A stretch of 38,520 bases of DNA from Ruminococcus sp. (GTDB lineage: Bacteria > Bacillota > Clostridia > Oscillospirales > Ruminococcaceae). The position numbers and the translations under genes are program-made. The DNA is taken from NCBI GenBank assembly GCA_021199375.1, contig JAJQIB010000007.1, positions 1 through 38,520 on the forward strand, given 5' to 3'. The notes under the pieces were generated by a model. It ran no database searches, was not told the origin of the DNA, and was given only the letters and a program-made list of their open reading frames with translations. Positions 17,140 to 24,030 of this stretch are shown here, in pieces. Every line of letters starts with the position of its first letter. Within the stretch, counting starts at the first letter, position 1.

Positions 17140-17621
17140 AACGTTGCTCCCTTCATTATTCCAAATCTATTTCCAAGTCCTCTGTGGGCGTCATTACCGC
17201 AAAAATATGAGTTTTTTGATGTGCTAGAAATACCCATGACACCATGAATCGTACACACACATCTCTTTCCAAAGAGGTGAGGTATCCACATCCAGAAACA
17301 AGGACCTTCTGCGTGGAAGTGAATCACATCATAATGACCGAAGGTCGCTTTGAGTGTGGCGAAGAAACTGCTCGTCATCGCCGCCAGCCCCTTGCGCTTG
17401 AACGTTGGCACTGGTTTCAGCTTCACACCCTTGTACTCGGATAACCCTCCGTTGTCACAGCCCGTTCTGTTGTAGCAAGTCACCTCGCACCCCATCTCTA
17501 CCAAGCGAGGTGCTAACTCCTCTACAACTACTTCGATGCCGCCGCGTGAACTGTCCATTGCCGGAACTGTCTTATGCCCCAGCATTGCCACCTTGAGGGG
17601 AGTTCTCTTTTCAGTTTTCAT
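17136..17621 (-). pseudogene. Truncated GT4 glycosyltransferase, array copy A
   Basis: The 161-codon frame holds only the N-terminal half of a GT4/DUF1972-type glycosyltransferase. It begins with the acceptor-side loop VAMLGHKTVPAMDSSRGGIE and runs to FGKRCVCTIHG. At this point intact enzymes continue into the linker and the donor-binding C-terminal domain. Here the sequence switches to GISSTSKNSYFC and a unique tail that ends in the rfbA start (ATGA overlap). Without the C-terminal domain it cannot bind a nucleotide sugar in the usual way. The copy is nearest to rfbA and its tail is probably the ancestral DNA upstream of rfbA. Confidence 0.7.
17199..17234 (-). repeat. 36-bp array junction, copy A
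   Basis: This is the conserved junction after the glycosyltransferase part of copy A. It reads GGTATTTCTAGCACATCAAA and then AAACTCATATTTTTGC on the minus strand. It contains CAAAAA and TTTTTG as short inverted arms. Flanks differ from those of copies B and C on the downstream side. Confidence 0.7.
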
Positions 17622-17644
17622 CTATTCATAACTCCTCTCAATCC

Positions 17645-18100
17645 TCAGACAGTCACCAGTTCCAAGCCCCTATTAGGGCAAAAAAATGAGTTTTTTGATG
17701 TGCTAGAAATACCCGTGTCACCATGAATCGTTGCTACACATCTCTTTCCAAAGAGGCGAGGAATCCACATCCAGAAGCACGGTCCCTCGGCGTGAAAATG
17801 GATCACGTCATATCCACCAAAAGTAGCCTTAACCGTGGCGAAGAAGCTGCTGGTCATCGCCGCCAGTCCCTTCCGCTTAAACGTCGGCACTGGTTTCAGC
17901 TTCACACCCTTGTACTCCGTCAACCCTCCGTTATCACATCCTGTCCGGTTGTAGCAGGTAACCTCACAACCCATCTCAACCAAACGAGGTGCCAGCTCCT
18001 CCACAACAACTTCGATACCACCGCGAGAAGAATCCATTGCTGGAACCGTCTTGTGCCCCAGCATTGCCACCTTGAGGGGAGTTCCTTTTTCAGTTTTCAT
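17645..18100 (-). pseudogene. Truncated GT4 glycosyltransferase, array copy B
   Basis: The 151-codon frame is nearly identical in protein to copy A up to FGKRCVATIHG, but differs at many synonymous positions. It then has the same GISSTSKNS junction and ends PNRGLELVTV. Its start region and the 20 or so bases before it are almost the same as in copy A (AGAGGAGTTATG), so each copy still has a usable ribosome binding site. It lies 23 bases upstream of copy A. The mix of identical ends and diverged middle suggests gene conversion or cassette-like exchange, not simple duplication. Confidence 0.7.
17650..17713 (-). repeat. 64-bp array junction, copy B
   Basis: The 36-bp core (17678-17713) is followed downstream by 28 more bases shared with copy C. 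These include the small palindrome CCCTAATAGGG. Only one base differs from copy C over 64 positions, while the coding DNA before it differs at many synonymous sites. The repeat period to copy C is 480 bp. Confidence 0.75.
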
Positions 18101-18124
18101 CTATCCATAACTCCTCTTGATCTC

Positions 18125-18598
18125 TTAAGCAGTCACCAGTTCCAAGCCCCTATTAGGGCAAAAATATGAGTTTTTTGATGTGCTAGAAATACCCACGACA
18201 CCGTGATTCCCAGCAATAAGTTTTGTCTTATGTCTCTTAAAAAGATTTACAAACCTCGGTATCCACATCCAGAAGCATGGTCCCTCGGCGTGAAAATGGA
18301 TCACGTCATATCCACCAAAAGTAGCCTTAACCGTGGCGAAGAAGCTGCTGGTCATCGCCGCCAGCCCCTTCCGTTTGAAGGTTGGCACTGGTTTCAGCTT
18401 TACTCCCTTATACTCGGATAGCCCTCCATTGTCACAGCCCGTCCGGTTGTAACAAGTGACTTCACAGCCCATCTCTACCAAACGAGGTGCCAACTCCTCT
18501 ACCACAACTTCGATTCCGCCTCTGCTGCTGTCCATTGCTGGAACCGTCTTGTGACCTAGCATTGCGATTTTAAGAGAGTCATTTTTCCCTTTATCCAT
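18125..18598 (-). pseudogene. Truncated GT4 glycosyltransferase, array copy C
   Basis: This 157-codon frame is the first gene of the polysaccharide operon. The N-terminal 100 residues match copies A and B. The part before the junction differs (FVNLFKRHKTKLIAGNHG in place of LFGKRCVATIHG), so it derives from a different parent enzyme. It then enters the same GISSTSKNSYFC junction and ends PNRGLELVTA. The start follows a strong GGGAGGAG site. No promoter of good quality is seen in the 280 bases upstream; a TACAAT at about 18717-18722 on the minus strand is the best -10 candidate. Confidence 0.7.
18130..18193 (-). repeat. 64-bp array junction, copy C
   Basis: This is the same 64-bp junction as copy B with one base change, starting 480 bp from it. 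The core (18158-18193) is identical to that of copy A. Confidence 0.75.
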
Positions 18599-18842
18599 TT
18601 ATAGCCAAGCTCCTCCCAAAACCTCGTCTCTCTTGTAGTTAACAGTTATTGCTACGGAGACACCAACAGTCTTTCGCTTGCCTGTGGCGATTACCACAGC
18701 CTCATGCACTCATATTGTACAATCTTTATAAAATCTAACCTAGTTTTTTGTTCTAATAGCACGTAAGGGAGTGATGTCTGTAGGACATAACAAACATTTC
18801 GCACATAACAAAGCAACTCTTCGGGTTAGGCTGAAAAAGGGT
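18599..18842 (-). promoter_or_regulatory. Upstream region of the polysaccharide operon
   Basis: No gene is seen. On the minus strand a TACAAT lies at about 18717-18722 without a convincing -35. The following leader contains a short hairpin (CTGTGG/CCACAG, about 18690-18710). The leader would be about 110 nt to the start of copy C. Assignment of the promoter is tentative. Confidence 0.3.
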
Positions 18843-18870
18843 AAAAAAATAGACCCTCCGAGGAGGGCCT
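18843..18870 (-). terminator. Intrinsic terminator of the hypothetical gene pair
   Basis: On the minus strand the stem CCCTCC-TC-GGAGGG (with AGG/TCT extension, 18851-18870) is followed by seven T (18843-18849). It lies directly after the stop at 18884 and separates that pair from the polysaccharide operon. Confidence 0.75.
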
Positions 18871-18883
18871 AAAGGCTATATAA

Positions 18884-19122
18884 TCATTTGCTATTCTTCT
18901 TTCTCACCGCTTCTTCCGTGGCTTCGGTCTCACTGTTCTTTACTGATGATTGATTCTCTTCCTGTGATACCCACACTAATAGCTCGATGATGACTGAATC
19001 CGTTGGGACAACTGTTGAAAGCCTGTTGTTTATAAGACAATCTGGTCTGCACTCCGCTTTCTTATGGTTTTCTTGGATTGCCCCATCAGTTGCTTGTAAA
19101 GCTCCTCTACACGCTTTTCCAT
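18884..19122 (-). pseudogene. Small hypothetical gene, probably frameshifted
   Basis: The ATG at 19122 overlaps the stop of the preceding gene (TGATG) and follows GGGAG, so translation coupling is likely. It reads MEKRVEELYKQLMGQSKKTI and stops after 30 codons. The next frame continues in sense as LINNRLSTVVPTDSVIIELL to a charged, lysine-ending tail at 18884. One inserted base (or two lost) near 19030 would restore about 79 residues. I recognise no family; the short 30-residue product could also be real. Confidence 0.35.
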
Positions 19123-19532
19123 CACAGCTCCCCACTTTCACCCTGAACCACCTGTGATTCATTCACCTGCTCTACATCGCCCAGATCAAACTCAACAAGA
19201 CTGTACTCCGAGTGCAAAGTACTGCAGACAAGGTATGTATAATCATCCTCCCACCCACAGCGCATCCACAGGAGCCTCAGCATCATATCGCTATATATAC
19301 TGAATACCCAGTCTTTTGGATCATACGGAGGCACCCCCAAAGCAGTCCATGCTCTTCTTATCGCATTTTTGACAACTATCTTCCGCTTCTCAGAATTAAC
19401 CAGATTATTCATGCACATCACATCCCCCCAGCTCCTCAATGCAGAATGTGCCAATGTTATGCCTTCTTCCATACACTTCAATTTGATGCCTACTCCCAAA
19501 TTATTCCTAAACATCATATAACTCCTCATCAT
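19122..19532 (-). CDS. Hypothetical protein
   Basis: The 136-residue protein matches no family I know. It is soluble, with aromatic-rich segments such as WTALGVPPYDPKDWVFSIYS (about 64-83) and an acidic, glutamine-rich C-terminus (DVEQVNESQVVQGESGEL). It overlaps the next small gene and shares a terminator with it. A good ribosome binding site is not obvious at the first ATG; nearby Met codons at residues 2, 6 and 7 are alternatives. Confidence 0.45.
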   Translation of the reverse strand: MMRSYMMFRNNLGVGIKLKCMEEGITLAHSALRSWGDVMCMNNLVNSEKRKIVVKNAIRRAWTALGVPPYDPKDWVFSIYSDMMLRLLWMRCGWEDDYTYLVCSTLHSEYSLVEFDLGDVEQVNESQVVQGESGEL

Positions 19533-19654
19533 CTCTACTGCTACACATTATATCTAAAAAAGAAAGCCTACGACGCCGTAGCGCCGTTCTACTGTATAAC
19601 TTTTAAGTTTTTCTGTTTTATTTGCATAGCACGAATCTGCTGAGCTACATAAAA

Positions 19655-19684
19655 ATAGCGCAACAGCTGTTGCTGCTACGCTAT
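19655..19684 (-). terminator. Terminator-like hairpin after the GNAT gene
   Basis: On the minus strand ATAGCG (from 19684) pairs with CGCTAT (to 19655) and is followed by TTTTT. The loop contains the 12-bp palindrome CAACAGCTGTTG. It lies about 90 bases downstream of the GNAT stop. Confidence 0.55.
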
Positions 19685-19771
19685 CATATAGATCTAACTT
19701 TTGGGGATCACATCAGTTAAAGTCGCTCTTAGATATTATTGCATTAAGTCCAGGTCGATAAACTAGACGTT

Positions 19772-20221
19772 TCATAACCATAATTCCATTTCACCTGAAT
19801 CACCAAAACCAAACTTCTCATACAACTCTCGTCCTGCTGCAGATGGTTTTAACTTTATATTATGAACTCCATTATCTTGTAACCAACTAATTAACCTTTC
19901 CATAATTCTTGAAGCATAACCGTTTCTTCTTTTTTCAGGAACACAATATACGTCCATGATATATCCGTACATTGGAATTTTGAAGAAATAAAATGGAATA
20001 TCTTCTTTAATTATTGCACCGCCACACGCAATAACATTATCATCTTCATATACAAGATAATGGCAAAGCTTCTTTTCTTGATATAATTCATTATATTTTG
20101 AGTATATCTTTTCCTTAGCATTATCTTGCAATAAAACGATGGAACCCACTTCCATAAACATATCCATTTTCATTTTCACTACAATATTCAAATCTTTGAT
20201 TTCTGCTTTTTTTATTTTCAT
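19772..20221 (-). CDS. GNAT-family N-acetyltransferase
   Basis: The 149-residue protein has the GNAT core: a beta strand MDVYCVPEKRRNGYASRIME (about 89-108) containing the acetyl-CoA loop R-x-N-G-Y-A, followed by GRELYEKFGFGDSGEMELWL at the C-terminus. It would transfer an acetyl group from acetyl-CoA to a small molecule or protein amine. The substrate cannot be predicted. It stands alone with its own probable terminator. Confidence 0.85.
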   Translation of the reverse strand: MKIKKAEIKDLNIVVKMKMDMFMEVGSIVLLQDNAKEKIYSKYNELYQEKKLCHYLVYEDDNVIACGGAIIKEDIPFYFFKIPMYGYIMDVYCVPEKRRNGYASRIMERLISWLQDNGVHNIKLKPSAAGRELYEKFGFGDSGEMELWL

Positions 20222-20274
20222 AGTAGCGTAATTCGTCCTTTCAAAATCCGATTTGTGTTATCATACATTAAAAA

Positions 20275-20799
20275 TCACCCTTTTTTAACTATTCTAATAC
20301 ATCTGTGAACACTTTCGGAAAACTCCTCAGGAGTGCATGGATTTTTTGATGTGAGCCAACGTATAATTGACGAAATTATAGCATCTGAGAAAAACTCAGC
20401 TGCAAAAATAGAATCCTTTTCGTTTGCATAATATAGCTTTAAATACTCTATAAGAATGGATTCAAGTATGTCCTTAAAATAATCCTTAAAGGAATTTTGC
20501 CCTTCTATTTGCAATGCCTTTGAGTAGAATTTCTTGTTATCATAAAAATAGCTACAAACATCTGTCAGATGATCCCAGCCTCTATCATCGGGAGAAATTT
20601 TCAGGGTGTTAACAAACTCAGTGTAGAAAATCCAATTGACAAGATCGTACTTATCACGAAAATGATAATAAAAGCTCTTGCGATTCATTCCACAGACTTC
20701 ACAGATATCGCCAACGCTTATTTTAGAAAAAGACTTAGTTTCCATAAGCTGTTTAAGAGAATCAGCTAACGCACGCTTTGTAGCATTTGAGTCTGTCAT
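20275..20799 (-). CDS. TetR/AcrR-family transcriptional regulator
   Basis: The preferred start is the ATG at 20799 (MTDSNATKRALADSLKQLME), 8 bases after GGGAGGAAGG; an in-frame ATG at 20889 would give an untypical N-terminal extension. The helix-turn-helix is clear (ISVGDICEVCGMNRKSFYYH, about 27-46). The C-terminal half fits the TetR_C_8 type found in DhaS-like regulators. It is divergent from the VanZ-like gene at 20973, with 173 bases between the starts, and may control that gene or itself. Confidence 0.85.
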   Translation of the reverse strand: MTDSNATKRALADSLKQLMETKSFSKISVGDICEVCGMNRKSFYYHFRDKYDLVNWIFYTEFVNTLKISPDDRGWDHLTDVCSYFYDNKKFYSKALQIEGQNSFKDYFKDILESILIEYLKLYYANEKDSIFAAEFFSDAIISSIIRWLTSKNPCTPEEFSESVHRCIRIVKKG

Positions 20800-20912
20800 T
20801 ATCCTTCCTCCCGAACTATAGGTATTCTTATTTTTATTATAACAGAATTTCATCTTAAAATAGTTAGGAAAGTGTGAAATTTTAATCAAAGGAAAATTCT
20901 ACTTTATTTGAC

Positions 20913-20941
20913 TTGTATACTCCGAATAAATGTGATATAAT
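20913..20941 (+). promoter_or_regulatory. Promoter of the VanZ-like gene
   Basis: TTGTAT at 20913-20918 and a perfect TATAAT at 20936-20941 are spaced by 17 bases. A better TTGACT at 20908 is spaced by 22 and so less likely. The ribosome binding site AAGGAG follows at 20958-20963. Confidence 0.6.
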
Positions 20942-20972
20942 ATAATCAGAAAATGCAAAGGAGTGAACAAAC

Positions 20973-21518
20973 ATAAAAGATGCATTTTTAGCTGTTCTTG
21001 AAAGCAGAACACCGAGATGGAACACGAACATCTTAATAATATTTATCATCTCTCTTACGATTATTGTATCTATTTCATATCTAAAAGGATATAGCAAGAG
21101 TAAAACTACTTGTTTTATACCACTATTCTTTTACATATACAATGTACTTGTGACTACACTATTTATGCGTACTCCATACCCCGAGATAAGATATACAGTT
21201 AGTGTACAATTTATCGGACAGATATTTTTGGATCATAATCCTTATGCACTATTCGAGGCTCTGTTAAACTTCGTTATGCTTTTTCCCGTAGGATTATTTA
21301 TGCCTCTATTTTTCAAGCGAAAGAAAGCAGTAAAAACTACACTGTTCGGAGCAGCATTTACGCTATTTATTGAGATTACGCAGCTTATTACCCACCTAGG
21401 AGAATTTCAAACTGATGATGTAATTCTAAACATCAGCGGATGCGCTGCCGGCGTCTGCATATACATTTTAATAAGTCATTTTTCAAAAGACATAGGAAAA
21501 GCACATGCCCTAAAATAG
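20973..21518 (+). CDS. VanZ-like membrane protein with no standard start codon
   Basis: From codon 20973 the frame reads a complete VanZ-like protein of about 181 residues with four or five membrane segments. It includes the family motif region NFVMLFPVGLF...GAAFTLFIEITQLI...DDVILNISGCAAG. The AAGGAG site (20958-20963) is followed 9 bases later by ATA, not ATG, and the frame is closed upstream by TGA. The first in-frame ATG is at 21150, deep inside the protein after the first membrane segments. Either ATA is used as start, or an ATG to ATA change has silenced the gene. VanZ family members can alter glycopeptide susceptibility; this copy is not in a van cluster. Confidence 0.65.
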   Translation: MKDAFLAVLESRTPRWNTNILIIFIISLTIIVSISYLKGYSKSKTTCFIPLFFYIYNVLVTTLFMRTPYPEIRYTVSVQFIGQIFLDHNPYALFEALLNFVMLFPVGLFMPLFFKRKKAVKTTLFGAAFTLFIEITQLITHLGEFQTDDVILNISGCAAGVCIYILISHFSKDIGKAHALK

Positions 21519-21546
21519 ATGCTTCTCTATAGGTCTATTTCTTTTT
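21513..21546 (+). terminator. Terminator of the VanZ-like gene
   Basis: AAATAGA (21513-21519), overlapping the stop codon, pairs with TCTATTT (21534-21540) and is followed by CTTTTT. Confidence 0.6.
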
Positions 21547-21820
21547 GTTGGCATGGTATTCCATCTGAAGTTTTTGTTGCATCACTAGAGGGGGGTGTGA
21601 ACGTACTTCAACGTTTGGCAAAGTGATGTAGATATTCTCGTTGATAGTAGCTTAAAAGTAATACATTTCTCTGGCTTGTTAGATGATGTTGTGACAGCAC
21701 TAAACAAATAGTTCAAAACGTAAGAAAATGCAGAAAAGACGTGATTATTTGAGTTTTACAAAAATAGTTCAAAAACAAGATTGGAATTAATCATCCCCTA
21801 TTCCAACAGTAATCCATCCT
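21547..21820. other. Intergenic stretch without a supported gene
   Basis: Short open stretches can be read on the plus strand (for example GLLDDVVTALNK ending near 21711) but none has a start with a ribosome binding site. They could be eroded gene fragments. No clear terminator for the peptidase gene on the minus strand is visible. Confidence 0.35.
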
Positions 21821-22723
21821 TCACTCCAACACAACGCAATGACAGCCTCTCTGCTCGTATACGCTCTCAAATTGCTCTCTGCTATATTCGACTATTCCTG
21901 CAAGTGGATCCGCTATTGTCACCGTGTTCTCGCTATAACCTATGAGAACAGCACCGTGGTCATTACTGCTCCAGTCAACATACTCGCCATATGTAGTATA
22001 CCAGCCTTCAGGAGTATATCTGTCCTCCATGCCAATGGTGACCCATACCACAACAGGTGTATCACAGCTTACATAATAGTAGAGATCTTCAACTTCAATT
22101 CCCGACTTGTCAGTTGCACTCATTGAAACACCGAGATCTGAAAAATAGTCGTTTGCTGCTGTAACTATCGCACCGGTACCGCAGACATATCCGTGAGAGG
22201 ATGCGGGATTTCCTACAAACACATTGTTAAGATCATTGCCATAAAGCGTACCATCCTCAGAATAATACAGATTTAGCTCCTCACATGGAAGATAATCGGT
22301 CGCCATTGTCACCTTATCAACATCAAAGTCATAGTAGTTAATAGCCATGGTAAGTGCGGTGATTTCACACCCTGTAGGAAGCTCAGGCATTTGAAGAATC
22401 ACAGGAAAATCCTCTATGACGTATTCATTTGGCACCGCAATCGCATCTCCTACCGCCAAAGCCTGTTCAGATGAGGAATCCTCTAAACTGCTGCCATCAG
22501 ATTCGCTTTGATATGTACCTACATCATCACTGTCATTATCAGTCACATTCAAATTTTCATCGTCAGCACTTCCCTTTATAACCGACAGTACTAGATAAAT
22601 AACCAAGCAAATAATCATAATCCCCGTGCCGGCAAGAATCATCTTAGCGTGTAAAATATCTCGTCTTAACTGCTCCTTTGCAGCCATACGTTCCCTTAAA
22701 AGCTTATCATCCTGATAGTTCAT
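21821..22723 (-). CDS. Membrane-anchored C39-like cysteine peptidase
   Basis: The 300-residue protein has one N-terminal membrane anchor (about 25-50: MILAGTGIMIICLVIYLVLS), an acidic serine-rich linker, and a Peptidase_C39_2 domain from about residue 105. Catalytic features are present: Gln in VILQMPELPTGCEITAL with Cys next to Glu (GCEIT), His in SSNDHGAVLIGY, and Asp in VTIADP. It would act outside the cell on peptides or cell-wall-linked substrates. These solitary C39 proteins are not tied to bacteriocin ABC exporters and their substrates are mostly unknown. Confidence 0.8.
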   Translation of the reverse strand: MNYQDDKLLRERMAAKEQLRRDILHAKMILAGTGIMIICLVIYLVLSVIKGSADDENLNVTDNDSDDVGTYQSESDGSSLEDSSSEQALAVGDAIAVPNEYVIEDFPVILQMPELPTGCEITALTMAINYYDFDVDKVTMATDYLPCEELNLYYSEDGTLYGNDLNNVFVGNPASSHGYVCGTGAIVTAANDYFSDLGVSMSATDKSGIEVEDLYYYVSCDTPVVVWVTIGMEDRYTPEGWYTTYGEYVDWSSNDHGAVLIGYSENTVTIADPLAGIVEYSREQFESVYEQRGCHCVVLE

Positions 22724-22775
22724 AATCCACCTGTCTTAATTTTGCAATAATAATTAAAATAATTCCGACAATTTA

Positions 22776-22804
22776 ATTGTATCATAAAGCATCACATCAG
22801 ACAA
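22776..22804 (-). promoter_or_regulatory. Promoter of the C39 peptidase gene
   Basis: On the minus strand TTGTCT (22804-22799) and TACAAT (22781-22776) are spaced by 17 bases, followed by a leader of about 45 nt and GGTGG before the start codon. Confidence 0.5.
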
Positions 22805-22853
22805 TGGATCGATTCAAGATTTCATTTAACTTTGCCCATTTCGACACAAAACG

Positions 22854-22885
22854 AAAAAAGCTCTCACAGTTTAAACCGTGAGAGC
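22854..22885 (-). terminator. Intrinsic terminator of bioY
   Basis: The stem GCTCTCAC / GTGAGAGC (22860-22885) is extended by paired bases around TTTAAA. Six T follow on the minus strand (22859-22854). It lies just after the bioY stop codon. Confidence 0.85.
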
Positions 22886-22903
22886 CAAGATGTGGTTAAT
22901 CTA

Positions 22904-23485
22904 TCACTTTACATTAACAAGCTTTCCAACTCTGTTTTCAAGCAGAAGTGCAAGAGCAATTTTGATAATATCAAACACCAAAAATGGGATTACACAAAGC
23001 TTAAGCGCACCCATAACGGTAATATCGCCTGTGTTTCTTGTATAGAGTATTACGAACCAAGCTGTTCCAAACGCATAGCATACGAGCAATGCTATAATCA
23101 TAGCAATAGCTTTGACAACAATAGTTTGTCCGTACTTACCGCAAAGCTTTGTTATTCCACCAACAACCAGCGGACAAAGAAGCATACCAAGTATGTAGCC
23201 ACCTGTAACACCGCTCAGTGCTCCTAATCCGCCCTTAAAGCCGGCAAATACAGGGACACCAACAGCACCAAGCAAAATCCAAGCAGCTATAGCTGTAAGA
23301 GAGCACTTGGTACCCAAAATAGCAATTGCAGCAAAAACAGCAAAGGTTTGTAGCGTAATTGGCACCGTGAGAGGAATTGAAATCCACGAGCATACAGCAA
23401 GAAGTGCTGTAAATATTGCCGTGAAGGTCATCTCCCTAATTGTAAAGGCTCTTTTGTGAGTAGTCTGTTCCATTGTTTTTTCCAT
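22904..23485 (-). CDS. bioY: Biotin transporter substrate-binding subunit BioY
   Basis: The 193-residue protein has six membrane segments and the BioY signature: LTVPITLQTFAVFAAIAILG near residues 38-57 and LSGVTGGYILGMLLCPLVVG near 89-108. It is the S-component of an ECF-type biotin importer and would work with a shared energising module (EcfA, EcfA', EcfT) encoded elsewhere. A strong AGGAGG precedes the start. The BirA-type operator over its promoter supports the biotin role. It is a single-gene transcript with its own terminator. Confidence 0.93.
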   Translation of the reverse strand: MEKTMEQTTHKRAFTIREMTFTAIFTALLAVCSWISIPLTVPITLQTFAVFAAIAILGTKCSLTAIAAWILLGAVGVPVFAGFKGGLGALSGVTGGYILGMLLCPLVVGGITKLCGKYGQTIVVKAIAMIIALLVCYAFGTAWFVILYTRNTGDITVMGALKLCVIPFLVFDIIKIALALLLENRVGKLVNVK

Positions 23486-23513
23486 TATAATAACCTCCTA
23501 ATTTTATAAGCTT

Positions 23514-23542
23514 ATTATACAACATGTCAACAGTTTTGTCAA
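23514..23542 (-). promoter_or_regulatory. bioY promoter
   Basis: On the minus strand a consensus TTGACA (23542-23537) and TATAAT (23519-23514) are spaced by exactly 17 bases. The -35 box lies inside one half of the BirA-type operator. Confidence 0.8.
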
Positions 23543-23567
23543 CCGTTTTCACAATTTCGGTTGACAA
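23536..23567. promoter_or_regulatory. BirA (biotin repressor) operator of bioY
   Basis: TTGTCAACC (23536-23544) and its exact inverse GGTTGACAA (23559-23567) are separated by 14 bases. This matches the known biotin operator pattern (TTGTTAACC-N14/15-GGTTAACAA-like) bound by biotinoyl-AMP-loaded BirA. One arm covers the -35 box, so biotin should switch bioY off. A further TGTCAAC half-site lies at 23525-23531. Confidence 0.8.
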
Positions 23568-23606
23568 TCTTAACAGAGGTTTTACATTTTTATTCTATTA
23601 TATTGA

Positions 23607-23733
23607 CAAAAAAATAGCCTCACACGATGTGAGGCGAAAAATGAAATAAAATAAAACTATGTGTAGAACAAAAGAAAGGAGACAACAAAACGGATGTTAG
23701 TATCAAACATTACTGATTGATTATCTTAACATC
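23607..23733 (-). ncRNA. Candidate small RNA of about 127 nt
   Basis: A strong minus-strand promoter (TTGACG at 23768-23763, TATAAT at 23745-23740, spacing 17) starts a transcript near 23733. It ends at the perfect hairpin GCCTCACA-tcg-TGTGAGGC (23635-23617) followed by TA and seven T. No convincing gene lies between. A 17-codon frame (MFDTNIRFVVSFLLFYT) has no ribosome binding site. The middle of the RNA has a pyrimidine-rich segment (UCUCCUUUCUUUUGU) that is complementary to Shine-Dalgarno sequences, a common seed type in small RNAs that block translation. I do not recognise it as a known RNA family. Confidence 0.55.
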
Positions 23734-23768
23734 ATGTATATTATACATCATTTTTTGACATCCGTCAA

Positions 23769-23959
23769 GCGAATTTCCGCATTTATTTTTTTTATTCACA
23801 CAATTCGGCATAATGCACAAATAACACTGTTGAAATTTTGCGGTTTTAAATGGTTTGATTTGAATTTGCATAAAAAACTTTGTGAACAAAAATAAAAAAG
23901 TTCAACATCATTTTATCACATAAACCTCATGTATTTTACTCGATTTTAAAAATAATAGC
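23769..23959. other. AT-rich intergenic stretch
   Basis: This lies between the small RNA promoter and the promoter of the next plus-strand gene. It is A/T-rich, with several T and A runs, and shows no gene or clear repeat. Confidence 0.4.
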
Positions 23960-23988
23960 TTGATTTTCGATTTGCATTATGCTATAAT
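23960..23988 (+). promoter_or_regulatory. Promoter of the membrane protein gene
   Basis: TTGATT at 23960-23965 and TATAAT at 23983-23988 are spaced by 17 bases. GAGAGGAG follows near 24012-24019. Confidence 0.7.
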
Positions 23989-24030
23989 GTCTATAAAGAA
24001 CAATGACTAACAGAGAGGAGCAAGCTAATC

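Noticed and set aside
17136-18598. CRISPR-like or integron-like array
   Set aside because: Units of 480 bp are far too long for CRISPR, no cas genes are present, and no GTTRRRY-type core sites or integron integrase are seen.
20800-20912. TetR operator between the TetR and VanZ-like genes
   Set aside because: I found no convincing palindrome of the needed size in the intergenic region.
23685-23732. Small plus-strand leader peptide (MLVSNITD) after an AAAGGAG motif
   Set aside because: The motif is too far from the ATG and no plus-strand promoter or downstream gene links to it; the minus-strand RNA explains the region better.
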